Below, piece by piece: positions 10,236 to 22,560 of a stretch of DNA of 64,000 nucleotides (positions within the stretch are counted from its first letter, which is position 1; the number at the start of each line of letters is the position of its first letter). The notes beneath the pieces were generated by a model. It ran no database searches and had not been told where the DNA came from. It saw nothing but the letters and a program-made list of their open reading frames with translations. The DNA comes from Cyprinodon diabolis. Its lineage: Eukaryota; Chordata; Actinopteri; Cyprinodontiformes; Cyprinodontidae. The stretch is from NCBI GenBank assembly GCA_030533445.1, contig JARPUW010000308.1:1-64000 (forward strand). Reading direction: 5' to 3'. The position numbers were made by a program, and so were the translations under genes.

Positions 10236-10473
10236 GGCGGGCTTCGCCCGCCTGCTGGGAGCCATCTCAGTGAAGAAAAAAATCACCAATGGCGGGCCCT
10301 GCCCGCCTTCTAAGAGCCATTGCAGTGATGAAATCACCAATGGCGGGCTCCGCCCGCCTGCTAAGAGCCATTGCAGTGATGTAATCACCTTCGGCGGGCT
10401 CCGCCCGCCTGTTACCATTGGCGGGCTCCGCCCGCCTTCTAAGAGCCATTGCAGTGATGAAATCACCAATGGC
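10236..10473 (+). repeat. 51-bp minisatellite, unit 4
   Basis: Five cores with loops TTC, CCT, TCC, TCC, TCC. Stems are all intact. The fourth core is preceded by CTTC rather than CTTT. Confidence 0.95.
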
Positions 10474-12907
10474 AATGAGCAATATGCCAGAATGTATGAG
10501 TGTGTATAAGGAAGAGGCTTTTATTCTGTAGAGTCCTTGTAGTCTTATTTTGAAAGTCTATCATGAATGTGCATCAAAAGATGGGTCACGCCCAGCAGTG
10601 ATATAGAATCCATTTCCAAATGTTAAATCACTGGTTTTCCATGTTATTAGGTGAATAGTTGCTGTATTACAGAGTAAATGGGAAACTTTTATTGTGAAAT
10701 TTGCTCTGGGTGTGTTTTGAAAAGGTCACTAGAGTCTAATAAAAACAACCTGGAAGAGTTTGGGTCATAATGTTGAGCCATTTGCATCAATTAATGCATT
10801 AGTATAATCTAGAGGCTTTTATTTTGTAGGGTCCCTGGAGTCTTATTTTGAAAGTCCAACAGAGTTGTGTTTATAGAAAATGTTCAGACCCGTCAATGAT
10901 AGTTGATTACTTTCCAATCGTTAAATCACTCTTTTTCCATGTTATTAGGGCAGTAGATGAAGCGGAAATGGGAGGCTTTTATTTTGAAATTTGCTATAGG
11001 GTGTGTTTTAAACAGTCTCCCAGAGTCTATTCTCTAAAACGGGGTTGAGTTTGGGTCATAATGTTGAGCCATATAGGGCAATAAATATATGTAAAAAATA
11101 TAGAGGCTTTTATTTTGTAGGGTCCCTGGAGTCTTATTTTGAAAGTCTATCAGTGCTGAGTGGCAAGGGAAGTGTCATGGACAGCAGTCATATAGTATCC
11201 ATTTCCCAATGTTAAATCAGTCCTTTCACCCTCCATTAGATTAATATGTGCTGTTTAAAACAGCAGAGGTAAAATCTGTTTGAAGCTTGGTAACCTTGAC
11301 AACGCTTAAGGAGCCTCTCACTGACACAGACAACAGCTGCACTCACTATTGGTTTCTTCTTCCCAGGCTTTTTTGTATGGGAAGAACGGCACCGAACAAA
11401 CGACTACTGATCAAAAACCGTATGAGTTATTCAAAAAACATTTTCACCATGAGCATCAGCAATCCTTCGACTCCAACTATACCAACTTTGGTGTATGTGT
11501 GTCATTCAGAAAAATATTTATGACGAGTTGAAAACACATAGTCTGATTCGTTTCTCTCCCATCTTCAGCTCAAAAAGAATAGAGAAAGGCTGAAACTCTC
11601 ATCGACTTTAGGTTGGTCTGGAGGGTTTTTAAGGAAAAGTATTAATCCTACCGTAATTCCGAAGACATTGTGTGAGTCCAGAGGTTTCAGTCTACAAACT
11701 GACCAAAAATGGTGACTGTAGCTCCAAATATGTGGCCGTGAGGGCGAGAATAAGATGTTTGATCTTGAAAAAATGGCCGCCTCACACTAAGATTTCAGCA
11801 GCTGCACTCTAGCAGGCTGCTGCAGAAGCTAACTGTCAGCTAGCTTCCAGGTGCTTACCCTCCGAACAAACGACTGCTGAGCAAAAACCGTAAAAGATAT
11901 CTGAAAAATTCTTTCAGTGAAAGCAACATCTATCCTTTGTCTCAGACTGGGGTAACCTTCATGTCTGTAGGTCTTTCACAACCCAAAACGAAGCACAAAC
12001 AAAATGGTTGGCCCACCTGCTCCTCCCTTTGTTTGAACTGCAGGACCTCACTCTCACTCACCTTTTAGCTGCTAAAGCACCCCTCCGAACAAACGACTGC
12101 TGAGTAAAAACCGTAAAAGGTATCTGAAAAATTCTTTTTATCTAAGCGACAGCTATATCTTGTCTTCAATTGGAGTAACTTTCATGGCTGTAGGTCATCT
12201 ACAAACTGAATGGGAAGAGAAAGAAAAAGAAAAAACGTTTCATCACACCTAAGCTTCTAATTGAGCTAGCTGCAGCAGGTCACTGTCACTCAGCTTTCAG
12301 GTGCTTAAAATGTCCTCCGAACAAACGACTGCTGAGCAAAAACCGTATGAGTTATTCAAAAAATTTTTTCACCGTGAGCGTCAGTCATCCTTCGACTCCA
12401 ACTATGCCAACTTTGGTGTATGTGTGTCATTCAGAAAAATATTTATGACGAGTTTAAAACACATAGTCTGATTCGTTTTTCTCCCCTCTTCTGCTCCAAA
12501 ACCAATGAAAAACGGCTCTGATTTTCATCGACTTTAGGTCGGTCTGGAGGGTTTTTAAGGAAAAGTATTAATCCTACCGTAATTCCGAAGATATTGTGTG
12601 GGTCCAGAGATTTCAGTCTACAAACTGACCAAAAATGGTGACTCTAGCTATAAATATGTGGCCGTGAGGGCGAGTTTAAAATGTTTTTTTGTGTTTAAAA
12701 AACGCCTGCCTCACACTCTAGCTTTTCAGTTGCTCCACTCTAGCAGGCTGGATTTTGCTAAAACTTTGTGGCGCTTGAGGTCTGATTATACAAAAACCGT
12801 AGCAGTTATCAACATACCGTCTTCAGTTTTAAATAGACGAAGGATTTATCTACAAACTGAGCTTCAAACTGTTTTTCTAGGTGAATGTATGCCGACACAG
12901 TGAAGTG

Positions 12908-15900
12908 CTGTTTTTTATGCTTTTTTTTCCCTCTCCCCATTCATTTCCTATGGGATTTTTTTGCGACGTTTTCGCTAATAATTCGCAAACCTTCGGACTA
13001 ATGAGAAAGTTTTATACAAGCACACATCACCCCATTGGTCCCGACGCGTGTGCCAACTTTGGGCCCGATCCGCCAAACCGTGCGGGACTAGTTACGCGCC
13101 GAAGTTTTGGGTATACGGGAGAATTATAATAACTAGAAAATTTCTAAAGAAATTTTGAGGGGGGCCACCTACTGCCCGTCTTGGGAACCGGGCCAATACG
13201 GCCCTGGCAAGTGACGTCGGGGCTCCCCAGACCAACTGCTTACGCCTTTGAGGGCTGCTGAGGGAAGGAAAGAGGGCAAGTTCATGGGCAAAGAGAGCTG
13301 TGTGCCACTTGTGCTGACATCTGGGAAATAGACGTGCACAGCGTATGATGCACAAGGGTAATATGGGTTGTCCATATTGAAACACAGTGGGTAAAGCCCA
13401 GTTGGCGGGCTTCGCCCGCCTGCTGGGAGCCATCTCAGTGAAGAAAAAAATCACCAATGGCGGGCCCTGCCCGCCTTCTAAGAGCCATTGCAGTGATGAA
13501 ATCACCAATGGCGGGCTCCGCCCGCCTGCTAAGAGCCATTGCAGTGATGTAATCACCTTCGGCGGGCTCCGCCCGCCTGTTACCATTGGCGGGCTCCGCC
13601 CGCCTTCTAAGAGCCATTGCAGTGATGAAATCACCAATGGCAATGAGCAATATGCCAGAATGTATGAGTGTGTATAAGGAAGAGGCTTTTATTCTGTAGA
13701 GTCCTTGTAGTCTTATTTTGAAAGTCTATCATGAATGTGCATCAAAAGATGGGTCACGCCCAGCAGTGATATAGAATCCATTTCCAAATGTTAAATCACT
13801 GGTTTTCCATGTTATTAGGTGAATAGTTGCTGTATTACAGAGTAAATGGGAAACTTTTATTGTGAAATTTGCTCTGGGTGTGTTTTGAAAAGGTCACTAG
13901 AGTCTAATAAAAACAACCTGGAAGAGTTTGGGTCATAATGTTGAGCCATTTGCATCAATTAATGCATTAGTATAATCTAGAGGCTTTTATTTTGTAGGGT
14001 CCCTGGAGTCTTATTTTGAAAGTCCAACAGAGTTGTGTTTATAGAAAATGTTCAGACCCGTCAATGATAGTTGATTACTTTCCAATCGTTAAATCACTCT
14101 TTTTCCATGTTATTAGGGCAGTAGATGAAGCGGAAATGGGAGGCTTTTATTTTGAAATTTGCTATAGGGTGTGTTTTAAACAGTCTCCTAGAGTCTATTC
14201 TTTAAAACGGGGTTGAGTTTGGGTCATAATGTTGAGCCATATAGGGCAATAAATATATGTAAAAAATATAGAGGCTTTTATTTTGTAGGGTCCCTGGAGT
14301 CTTATTTTGAAAGTCTATCAGTGCTGAGTGGCAAGGGAAGTGTCATGGACAGCAGTCATATAGTATCCATTTCCCAATGTTAAATCAGTCCTTTCACCCT
14401 CCATTAGATTAATATGTGCTGTTTAAAACAGCAGAGGTAAAATCTGTTTGAAGCTTGGTAACCTTGACAACGCTTAAGGAGCCTCTCACTGACACAGACA
14501 ACAGCTCCACTCACTATTGGTTTCTTCTTCCCAGGCTTTTTTGTATGGGAAGAACGGCACCGAACAAACGACTACTGATCAAAAACCGTATGAGTTATTC
14601 AAAAAACATTTTCACCATGAGCATCAGCAATCCTTCGACTCCAACTATACCAACTTTGGTGTATGTGTGTCATTCAGAAAAATATTTATGACGAGTTGAA
14701 AACACATAGTCTGATTCGTTTCTCTCCCATCTTCAGCTCAAAAAGAATAGAGAAAGGCTGAAACTCTCATCGACTTTAGGTTGGTCTGGAGGGTTTTTAA
14801 GGAAAAGTATTAATCCTACCGTAATTCCGAAGACATTGTGTGAGTCCAGAGGTTTCAGTCTACAAACTGACCAAAAATGGTGACTGTAGCTCCAAATATG
14901 TGGCCGTGAGGGCGAGAATAAGATGTTTGATCTTAAAAAAATGGCCGCCTCACACTAAGATTTCAGCAGCTGCACTCTAGCAGGCTGCTGCAGAAGCTAA
15001 CTGTCAGCTAGCTTCCAGGTGCTTACCCTCCGAACAAACGACTGCTGAGCAAAAACCGTAAAAGATATCTGAAAAATTCTTTCAGTGAAAGCAACATCTA
15101 TCCTTTGTCTCAGACTGGGGTAACCTTCATGTCTGTAGGTCTTTCACAACCCAAAACGAAGCACAAACAAAATGGTTGGCCCACCTGCTCCTCCCTTTGT
15201 TTGAACTGCAGGACCTCACTCTCACTCACCTTTTAGCTGCTAAAGCACCCCTCCGAACAAACGACTGCTGAGTAAAAACCGTAAAAGGTATCTGAAAAAT
15301 TCTTTTTATCTAAGCGACAGCTATATCTTGTCTTCAATTGGAGTAACTTTCATGGCTGTAGGTCATCTACAAACTGAATGGGAAGAGAAAGAAAAAGAAA
15401 AAACGTTTCATCACACCTAAGCTTCTAATTGAGCTAGCTGCAGCAGGTCACTGTCACTCAGCTTTCAGGTGCTTAAAATGTCCTCCGAACAAACGACTGC
15501 TGAGCAAAAACCGTATGAGTTATTCAAAAAAATTTTTCACCGTGAGCGTCAGTCATCCTTCGACTCCAACTACGCCAACTTTGGTGTATGTGTGTCATTC
15601 ACAAAAATATTTATGACGAGTTTAAAACACATAGTCTGATTCGTTTTTCTCCCCTCTTCTGCTCCAAAACCAATGAAAAACGGCTCTGATTTTCATCGAC
15701 TTTAGGTCGGTCTGGAGGGTTTTTAAGGAAAAGTATTAATCCTACCGTAATTCCGAAGATATTGTGTGGGTCCAGAGATTTCAGTCTACAAACTGACCAA
15801 AAATGGTGACTCTAGCTATAAATATGTGGCCGTGAGGGCGAGTTTAAAATGTTTTTTTGTGTTTAAAAAACGCCTGCCTCACACTCTAGCTTTTCAGTTG

Positions 15901-16075
15901 CTCCACTCTAGCAGGCTAGATTTTGCTAAAACTTTGTGGCGCTTGAGGTCTGATTATACAAAAACCATAGCAGTTATCAACATACCGTCTTCAGTTTTAA
16001 ATAGAAGAAGGATTTATCTACAAACTGAGCTTCAAACTGTTTTTCTAGGTGAATGTATGCCGACACAGTGAAGTG
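12908..16075 (+). repeat. Unit 5, class C (3168 bp)
   Basis: Same class C marks as unit 4 but with no 66-bp element, and with TTTTTTTTCCCTCTCC in the lead segment instead of TTTTTTTTTCCTCTCC. Private changes include ACAGCTCCACTC near 14502, TTCACAAAAATA near 15599, CAGGCTAGATT near 15913 and AATAGAAGAAGG near 16000. AAACCATAGC near 15963 is a CpG to CpA change shared only with unit 13. Confidence 0.95.
13404..13641 (+). repeat. 51-bp minisatellite, unit 5
   Basis: Five cores with the class C loop series TTC, CCT, TCC, TCC, TCC, matching unit 4. Confidence 0.95.
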
Positions 16076-16307
16076 CTGTTTTTTATGCTTTTTTTTTCCT
16101 CTCCCCATTCATTTCCTATGGGATTTTTTTGCGACGTTTTCGCTAATAATTCGCAAACCTTCGGACTAATGAGAAAGTTTTATACAAGCACACATCACCC
16201 CATTGGTCCCGACGCGTGTGCCAACTTTGGGCCCGATCCGCCAAACCGTGCGGGACTAGTTACGCGCCGAAGTTTTGGGTATACGGGAGAATTATAATAA
16301 TAATAAT

Positions 16308-16433
16308 ACGCGGAATAAATATGTGCAATAGTAGTAGGTGGGCCATGCCTTCGGCATGTGGCCCCCCAATAATACGCGGAATAAATATGTGCAATAGTAG
16401 TAGGTGGGCCATGCCTTCGGCATGTGGCCCCCC
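16308..16433 (+). repeat. 66-bp hairpin element, 2 copies, unit 6
   Basis: Two identical-looking copies at a 66-bp spacing, after (TAA)4. Same arrangement as in unit 4, although the unit bodies belong to different classes. Confidence 0.95.
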
Positions 16434-16706
16434 AACTAGAAAATTTCTAAAGAAATTTTGAGGGGGGCCACCTACTGCCCGTCTGGGGAACCGGGCCAAT
16501 ACGGCCCTGGCAAGTGACGTCGGGGCTCCCCAGACCAACTGCTTACGCCTTTGAGGGCTGCTGAGGGAAGGAAAGAGGGCAAGTTCATGGGTAAAGAGAG
16601 CTGTGTGCCACTTGTGCTGAAATCTGGGAAATAGACGTGCACAGCGTATGATGCACAAGGGTAATATGGGTTGTCCATATTGAAACACAGTGGGTAAAGC
16701 CCAGTT

Positions 16707-16917
16707 GGCGGGCTTCGCCCGCCTGCGAGGAGCCATCTCAGTGAAGAAAAAAATCACCAATGGCGGGCTCTGCCCGCCTTCTAAGAGCCATTGCAGTGAT
16801 GAAATCACCAATGGCGGGCTCCGCCCGCCTGCTAAGAGCCATTGCAGTGATGTAATCACCTTTGGCGGGCTCCGCCCGCCTTCTAAGAGCCATTGCAGTG
16901 ATGAAATCACCAATGGC
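16707..16917 (+). repeat. 51-bp minisatellite, unit 6
   Basis: Four cores with loops TTC, TCT, TCC, TCC. Compared with unit 1, a 27-bp piece holding one core and TGTTACCATT is gone, restoring a regular 51-bp spacing. Confidence 0.95.
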
Positions 16918-19581
16918 AATGAGCAATATGCCAGAATGTATGAGTGTGTATAAGGAAGAGGCTTTTATTCTGTAGAGTCCTTGTAGTCTTATTTTGAAAG
17001 TCTATCATGAATGTGCATCAAAAGATGGGTCACGCCCAGCAGTGATATAGAATCCATTTCCAAATGTTAAATCACTGGTTTTCCATGTTATTAGGTGAAT
17101 AGTTGCTGTATTACAGAGTAAATGGGAGACTTTTATTGTGAAATTTGCTCTGGGGTGTGTTTTGAAAAGGTCACTAGAGTCTAATAAAAACAACCTGGAA
17201 GAGTTTGGGTCATAATGTTGAGCCATTTGCATCAATTAATGCATTACTATAATCTAGAGGCTTTTATTTTGTAGGGTCCCTGGAGTCTTATTTTGAAAGT
17301 CCAACAGAGTTGTGTTTATAGAAAATGTTCAGACCCGTCAATGATAGTTGATTACTTTCCAATCGTTAAATCACTCTTTTTCCATGTTATTAGGGCAGTA
17401 GATGAAGCGGAAATGGGAGGCTTTTATTTTGAAATTTGCTATAGGGTGTGTTTTAAACAGTCTCCTAGAGTCTATTCTCTAAAACGGGGTTGAGTTTGGG
17501 TCATAATGTTGAGCCATATAGGGCAATAAATATATGTAAAAAATATAGAGGCTTTTATTTTGTAGGGTCCCTGGAGTCTTATTTTGAAAGTCTATCAGTG
17601 CTGAGTGGCAAGGGAAGTGTCATGGACAGCAGTCATATAGTATCCATTTCCCAATGTTAAATCAGTCCTTTCACCCTCCATTAGATTAATATGTGCTGTT
17701 TAAAACAGCAGAGGTAAAATCTGTTTGAAGCTTGGTAACCTTGACAACGCTTAACGAGCCTCTCACTGACACAGACAACAGCTGCACTCACTATTGGTTT
17801 CTTCTTCCCAGGCTTTTTTGTATGGGAAGAACGGCACCGAACAAACGACTACTGATCAAAAACCGTATGAGTTATTCAAAAAACATTTTCACCATGAGCA
17901 TCAGCAATCCTTCGACTCCAACTATACCAACTTTGGTGTATGTGTGTCATTCAGAAAAATATTTATGACGAGTTGAAAACACATAGTCTGATTCGTTTCT
18001 CTCCCATCTTCAGCTCAAAAAGAATAGAGAAAGGCTGAAACTCTCATCGACTTTAGGTTGGTCTGGAGGGTTTTTAAGGAAAAGTATTAATCCTACCGTA
18101 ATTCCGAAGACATTGTGTGAGTCCAGAGGTTTCAGTCTACAAACTGACCAAAAATGGTGACTGTAGCTCCAAATATGTGGCCGTGAGGGCGAGAATAAGA
18201 TGTTTGATCTTAAAAAAATGGCCGCCTCACACTAAGATTTCAGCAGCTGCACTCTAGCAGGCTGCTGCAGAAGCTAACTGTCAGCTAGCTTCCAGGTGCT
18301 TACCCTCCGAACAAACGACTGCTGAGCAAAAACCGTAAAAGATATCTGAAAAATTCTTTCAGTGAAAGCAACATCTATCCTTTGTCTCAGACTGGGGTAA
18401 CCTTCATGTCTGTAGGTCTTTCACAACCCAAAACGAAGCACAAACAAAATGGTTGGCCCACCTGCTCCTCCCTTTGTTTGAACTGCAGGACCTCACTCTC
18501 ACTCACCTTTTAGCTGCTAAAGCACCCCTCCGAACAAACGACTGCTGAGTAAAAACCGTAAAAGGTATCTGAAAAATTCTTTTTATCTAAGCGACAGCTA
18601 TATCTTGTCTTCAATTGGAGTAACTTTCATGGCTGTAGGTCATCTACAAACTGAATGGGAAGAGAAAGAAAAAGAAAAAACGTTTCATCACACCTAAGCT
18701 TCTAATTGAGCTAGCTGCAGCAGGTCACTGTCACTCAGCTTTCAGGTGCTTAAAATGTCCTCCGAACAAACGACTGCTGAGCAAAAACCGTATGAGTTAT
18801 TCAAAAAATTTTTTCACCGTGAGCGTCAGTCATCCTTCGACTCCAACTATGCCAACTTTGGTGTATGTGTGTCATTCAGAAAAATATTTATGACGAGTTT
18901 AAAACACATAGTCTGATTCGTTTTTCTCCCCTCTTCTGCTCCAAAACCAATGAAAAACGGCTCTGATTTTCATCGACTTTAGGTCGGTCTGGAGGGTTTT
19001 TAAGGAAAAGTATTAATCCTACCGTAATTCCGAAGATATTGTGTGGGTCCAGAGATTTCAGTCTACAAACTGACCAAAAATGGTGACTCTAGCTATAAAT
19101 ATGTGGCCGTGAGGGCGAGTTTAAAATGTTTTTTTGTGTTTAAAAAACGCCTGCCTCACACTCTAGCTTTTCAGTTGCTCCACTCTAGCAGGCTGGATTT
19201 TGCTAAAACTTTGTGGCGCTTGAGGTCTGATTATACAAAAACCGTAGCAGTTATCAACATACCGTCTTCAGTTTTAAATAGACGAAGGATTTATCTACAA
19301 ACTGAGCTTCAAACTGTTTTTCTAGGTGAATGTATGGCGACACAGTGAAGTGCTGTTTTTTATGCTTTTTTTTTCCTCTCCCCATTCATTTCCTATGGGA
19401 TTTTTTTGCGACGTTTTCGCTAATAATTCGCAAACCTTCGGACTAATGAGAAAGTTTTATACAAGCACACATCACCCCATTGGTCCCGACGCGTGTGCCA
19501 ACTTTGGGCCCGATCCGCCAAACCATGCGGGACTAGTTACGCGCCGAAGTTTTGGGTATACGGGAGAATTATAATAATAAT

Positions 19582-19641
19582 ACGCGGAATAAATATGTGC
19601 AATAGTAGTAGGTGGGCCATGCCTTCGGCATGTGGCCCCCC
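19582..19641 (+). repeat. 66-bp hairpin element, 1 copy, unit 7
   Basis: Single copy. With the otherwise similar unit 6 holding two, this is a one-copy difference between adjacent near-identical units. Confidence 0.9.
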
Positions 19642-19914
19642 AACTAGAAAATTTCTAAAGAAATTTTGAGGGGGGCCACCTACTGCCCGTCTGGGGAACC
19701 GGGCCAATACGGCCCTGGCAAGTGACGTCGGGGCTCCCCAGACCAACTGCTTACGCCTTTGAGGGCTGCTGAGGGAAGGAAAGAGGGCAAGTTCATGGGT
19801 AAAGAGAGCTGTGTGCCACTTGTGCTGAAATCTGGGAAATAGACGTGCACAGCGTATGATGCACAAGGGTAATATGGGTTGTCCATATTGAAACACAGTG
19901 GGTAAAGCCCAGTT

Positions 19915-20125
19915 GGCGGGCTTCGCCCGCCTGCGAGGAGCCATCTCAGTGAAGAAAAAAATCACCAATGGCGGGCTCTGCCCGCCTTCTAAGAGCCATT
20001 GCAGTGATGAAATCACCAATGGCGGGCTCCGCCCGCCTGCTAAGAGCCATTGCAGTGATGTAATCACCTTTGGCGGGCTCCGCCCGCCTTCTAAGAGCCA
20101 TTGCAGTGATGAAATCACCAATGGC
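19915..20125 (+). repeat. 51-bp minisatellite, unit 7
   Basis: Four cores with loops TTC, TCT, TCC, TCC, as in unit 6. Confidence 0.95.
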
Positions 20126-22560
20126 AATGAGCAATATGCCAGAATGTATGAGTGTGTATAAGGAAGAGGCTTTTATTCTGTAGAGTCCTTGTAGTCTTAT
20201 TTTGAAAGTCTATCATGAATGTGCATCAAAAGATGGGTCACGCCCAGCAGTGATATAGAATCCATTTCCAAATGTTAAATCACTGGTTTTCCATGTTATT
20301 AGGTGAATAGTTGCTGTATTACAGAGTAAATGGGAGACTTTTATTGTGAAATTTGCTCTGGGGTGTGTTTTGAAAAGGTCACTAGAGTCTAATAAAAACA
20401 ACCTGGAAGAGTTTGGGTCATAATGTTGAGCCATTTGCATCAATTAATGCATTACTATAATCTAGAGGCTTTTATTTTGTAGGGTCCCTGGAGTCTTATT
20501 TTGAAAGTCCAACAGAGTTGTGTTTATAGAAAATGTTCAGACCCGTCAATGATAGTTGATTACTTTCCAATCGTTAAATCACTCTTTTTCCATGTTATTA
20601 GGGCAGTAGATGAAGCGGAAATGGGAGGCTTTTATTTTGAAATTTGCTATAGGGTGTGTTTTAAACAGTCTCCTAGAGTCTATTCTCTAAAACGGGGTTG
20701 AGTTTGGGTCATAATGTTGAGCCATATAGGGCAATAAATATATGTAAAAAATATAGAGGCTTTTATTTTGTAGGGTCCCTGGAGTCTTATTTTGAAAGTC
20801 TATCAGTGCTGAGTGGCAAGGGAAGTGTCATGGACAGCAGTCATATAGTATCCATTTCCCAATGTTAAATCAGTCCTTTCACCCTCCATTAGATTAATAT
20901 GTGCTGTTTAAAACAGCAGAGGTAAAATCTGTTTGAAGCTTGGTAACCTTGACAACGCTTAACGAGCCTCTCACTGACACAGACAACAGCTGCACTCACT
21001 ATTGGTTTCTTCTTCCCAGGCTTTTTTGTATGGGAAGAACGGCACCGAACAAACGACTACTGATCAAAAACCGTATGAGTTATTCAAAAAACATTTTCAC
21101 CATGAGCATCAGCAATCCTTCGACTCCAACTATACCAACTTTGGTGTATGTGTGTCATTCAGAAAAATATTTATGACGAGTTGAAAACACATAGTCTGAT
21201 TCGTTTCTCTCCCATCTTCAGCTCAAAAAGAATAGAGAAAGGCTGAAACTCTCATCGACTTTAGGTTGGTCTGGAGGGTTTTTAAGGAAAAGTATTAATC
21301 CTACCGTAATTCCGAAGACATTGTGTGAGTCCAGAGGTTTCAGTCTACAAACTGACCAAAAATGGTGACTGTAGCTCCAAATATGTGGCCGTGAGGGCGA
21401 GAATAAGATGTTTGATCTTAAAAAAATGGCCGCCTCACACTAAGATTTCAGCAGCTGCACTCTAGCAGGCTGCTGCAGAAGCTAACTGTCAGCTAGCTTC
21501 CAGGTGCTTACCCTCCGAACAAACGACTGCTGAGCAAAAACCGTAAAAGATATCTGAAAAATTCTTTCAGTGAAAGCAACATCTATCCTTTGTCTCAGAC
21601 TGGGGTAACCTTCATGTCTGTAGGTCTTTCACAACCCAAAACGAAGCACAAACAAAATGGTTGGCCCACCTGCTCCTCCCTTTGTTTGAACTGCAGGACC
21701 TCACTCTCACTCACCTTTTAGCTGCTAAAGCACCCCTCCGAACAAACGACTGCTGAGTAAAAACCGTAAAAGGTATCTGAAAAATTCTTTTTATCTAAGC
21801 GACAGCTATATCTTGTCTTCAATTGGAGTAACTTTCATGGCTGTAGGTCATCTACAAACTGAATGGGAAGAGAAAGAAAAAGAAAAAACGTTTCATCACA
21901 CCTAAGCTTCTAATTGAGCTAGCTGCAGCAGGTCACTGTCACTCAGCTTTCAGGTGCTTAAAATGTCCTCCGAACAAACGACTGCTGAGCAAAAACCGTA
22001 TGAGTTATTCAAAAAATTTTTTCACCGTGAGCGTCAGTCATCCTTCGACTCCAACTATGCCAACTTTGGTGTATGTGTGTCATTCAGAAAAATATTTATG
22101 ACGAGTTTAAAACACATAGTCTGATTCGTTTTTCTCCCCTCTTCTGCTCCAAAACCAATGAAAAACGGCTCTGATTTTCATCGACTTTAGGTCGGTCTGG
22201 AGGGTTTTTAAGGAAAAGTATTAATCCTACCGTAATTCCGAAGATATTGTGTGGGTCCAGAGATTTCAGTCTACAAACTGACCAAAAATGGTGACTCTAG
22301 CTATAAATATGTGGCCGTGAGGGCGAGTTTAAAATGTTTTTTTGTGTTTAAAAAACGCCTGCCTCACACTCTAGCTTTTCAGTTGCTCCACTCTAGCAGG
22401 CTGGATTTTGCTAAAACTTTGTGGCGCTTGAGGTCTGATTATACAAAAACCGTAGCAGTTATCAACATACCGTCTTCAGTTTTAAATAGACGAAGGATTT
22501 ATCTACAAACTGAGCTTCAAACTGTTTTTCTAGGTGAATGTATGGCGACACAGTGAAGTG

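Larger units (their letters stand above)
9605..12907 (+). repeat. Unit 4, class C (3303 bp)
   Basis: Class C marks are GTCTTGGGAACC, GACATCTGGG, GCTGGGAGCC, core loop CCT, CCTTCGGCGGG, GGGAAACTTTT and CTTAAGGAGCC. It is the second-longest unit, largely because of two 66-bp elements. A private GATCTTGAAAAAATGG lies near 11762. Its successor, unit 5, is the same class. Confidence 0.95.
16076..19352 (+). repeat. Unit 6, class D (3277 bp)
   Basis: Marked by CATGGGTAAAGAG near 16588, CGCCTGCGAGGAGCC near 16721 and loss of the 27-bp short repeat in the minisatellite. It shares these only with unit 7. Two 66-bp elements add to its length. It ends with GTATGGCGACACAG (most units have GTATGCCGACACAG). 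Confidence 0.95.
19353..22560 (+). repeat. Unit 7, class D (3208 bp)
   Basis: Body matches unit 6. The lead segment differs: CCAAACCATGCGG near 19517 (CpG to CpA, shared with units 8 and 19). It has one 66-bp element instead of two and (TAA)3. Confidence 0.95.

Noticed and set aside
9789..10475. Minus-strand open frame of up to 228 codons as a gene
   Set aside because: It begins at TTG, is made of the 51- and 66-bp repeats read through, has no domain I recognise, and is truncated in several units. Two frames on opposite strands are open at once because the repeats are palindromic and multiples of three.
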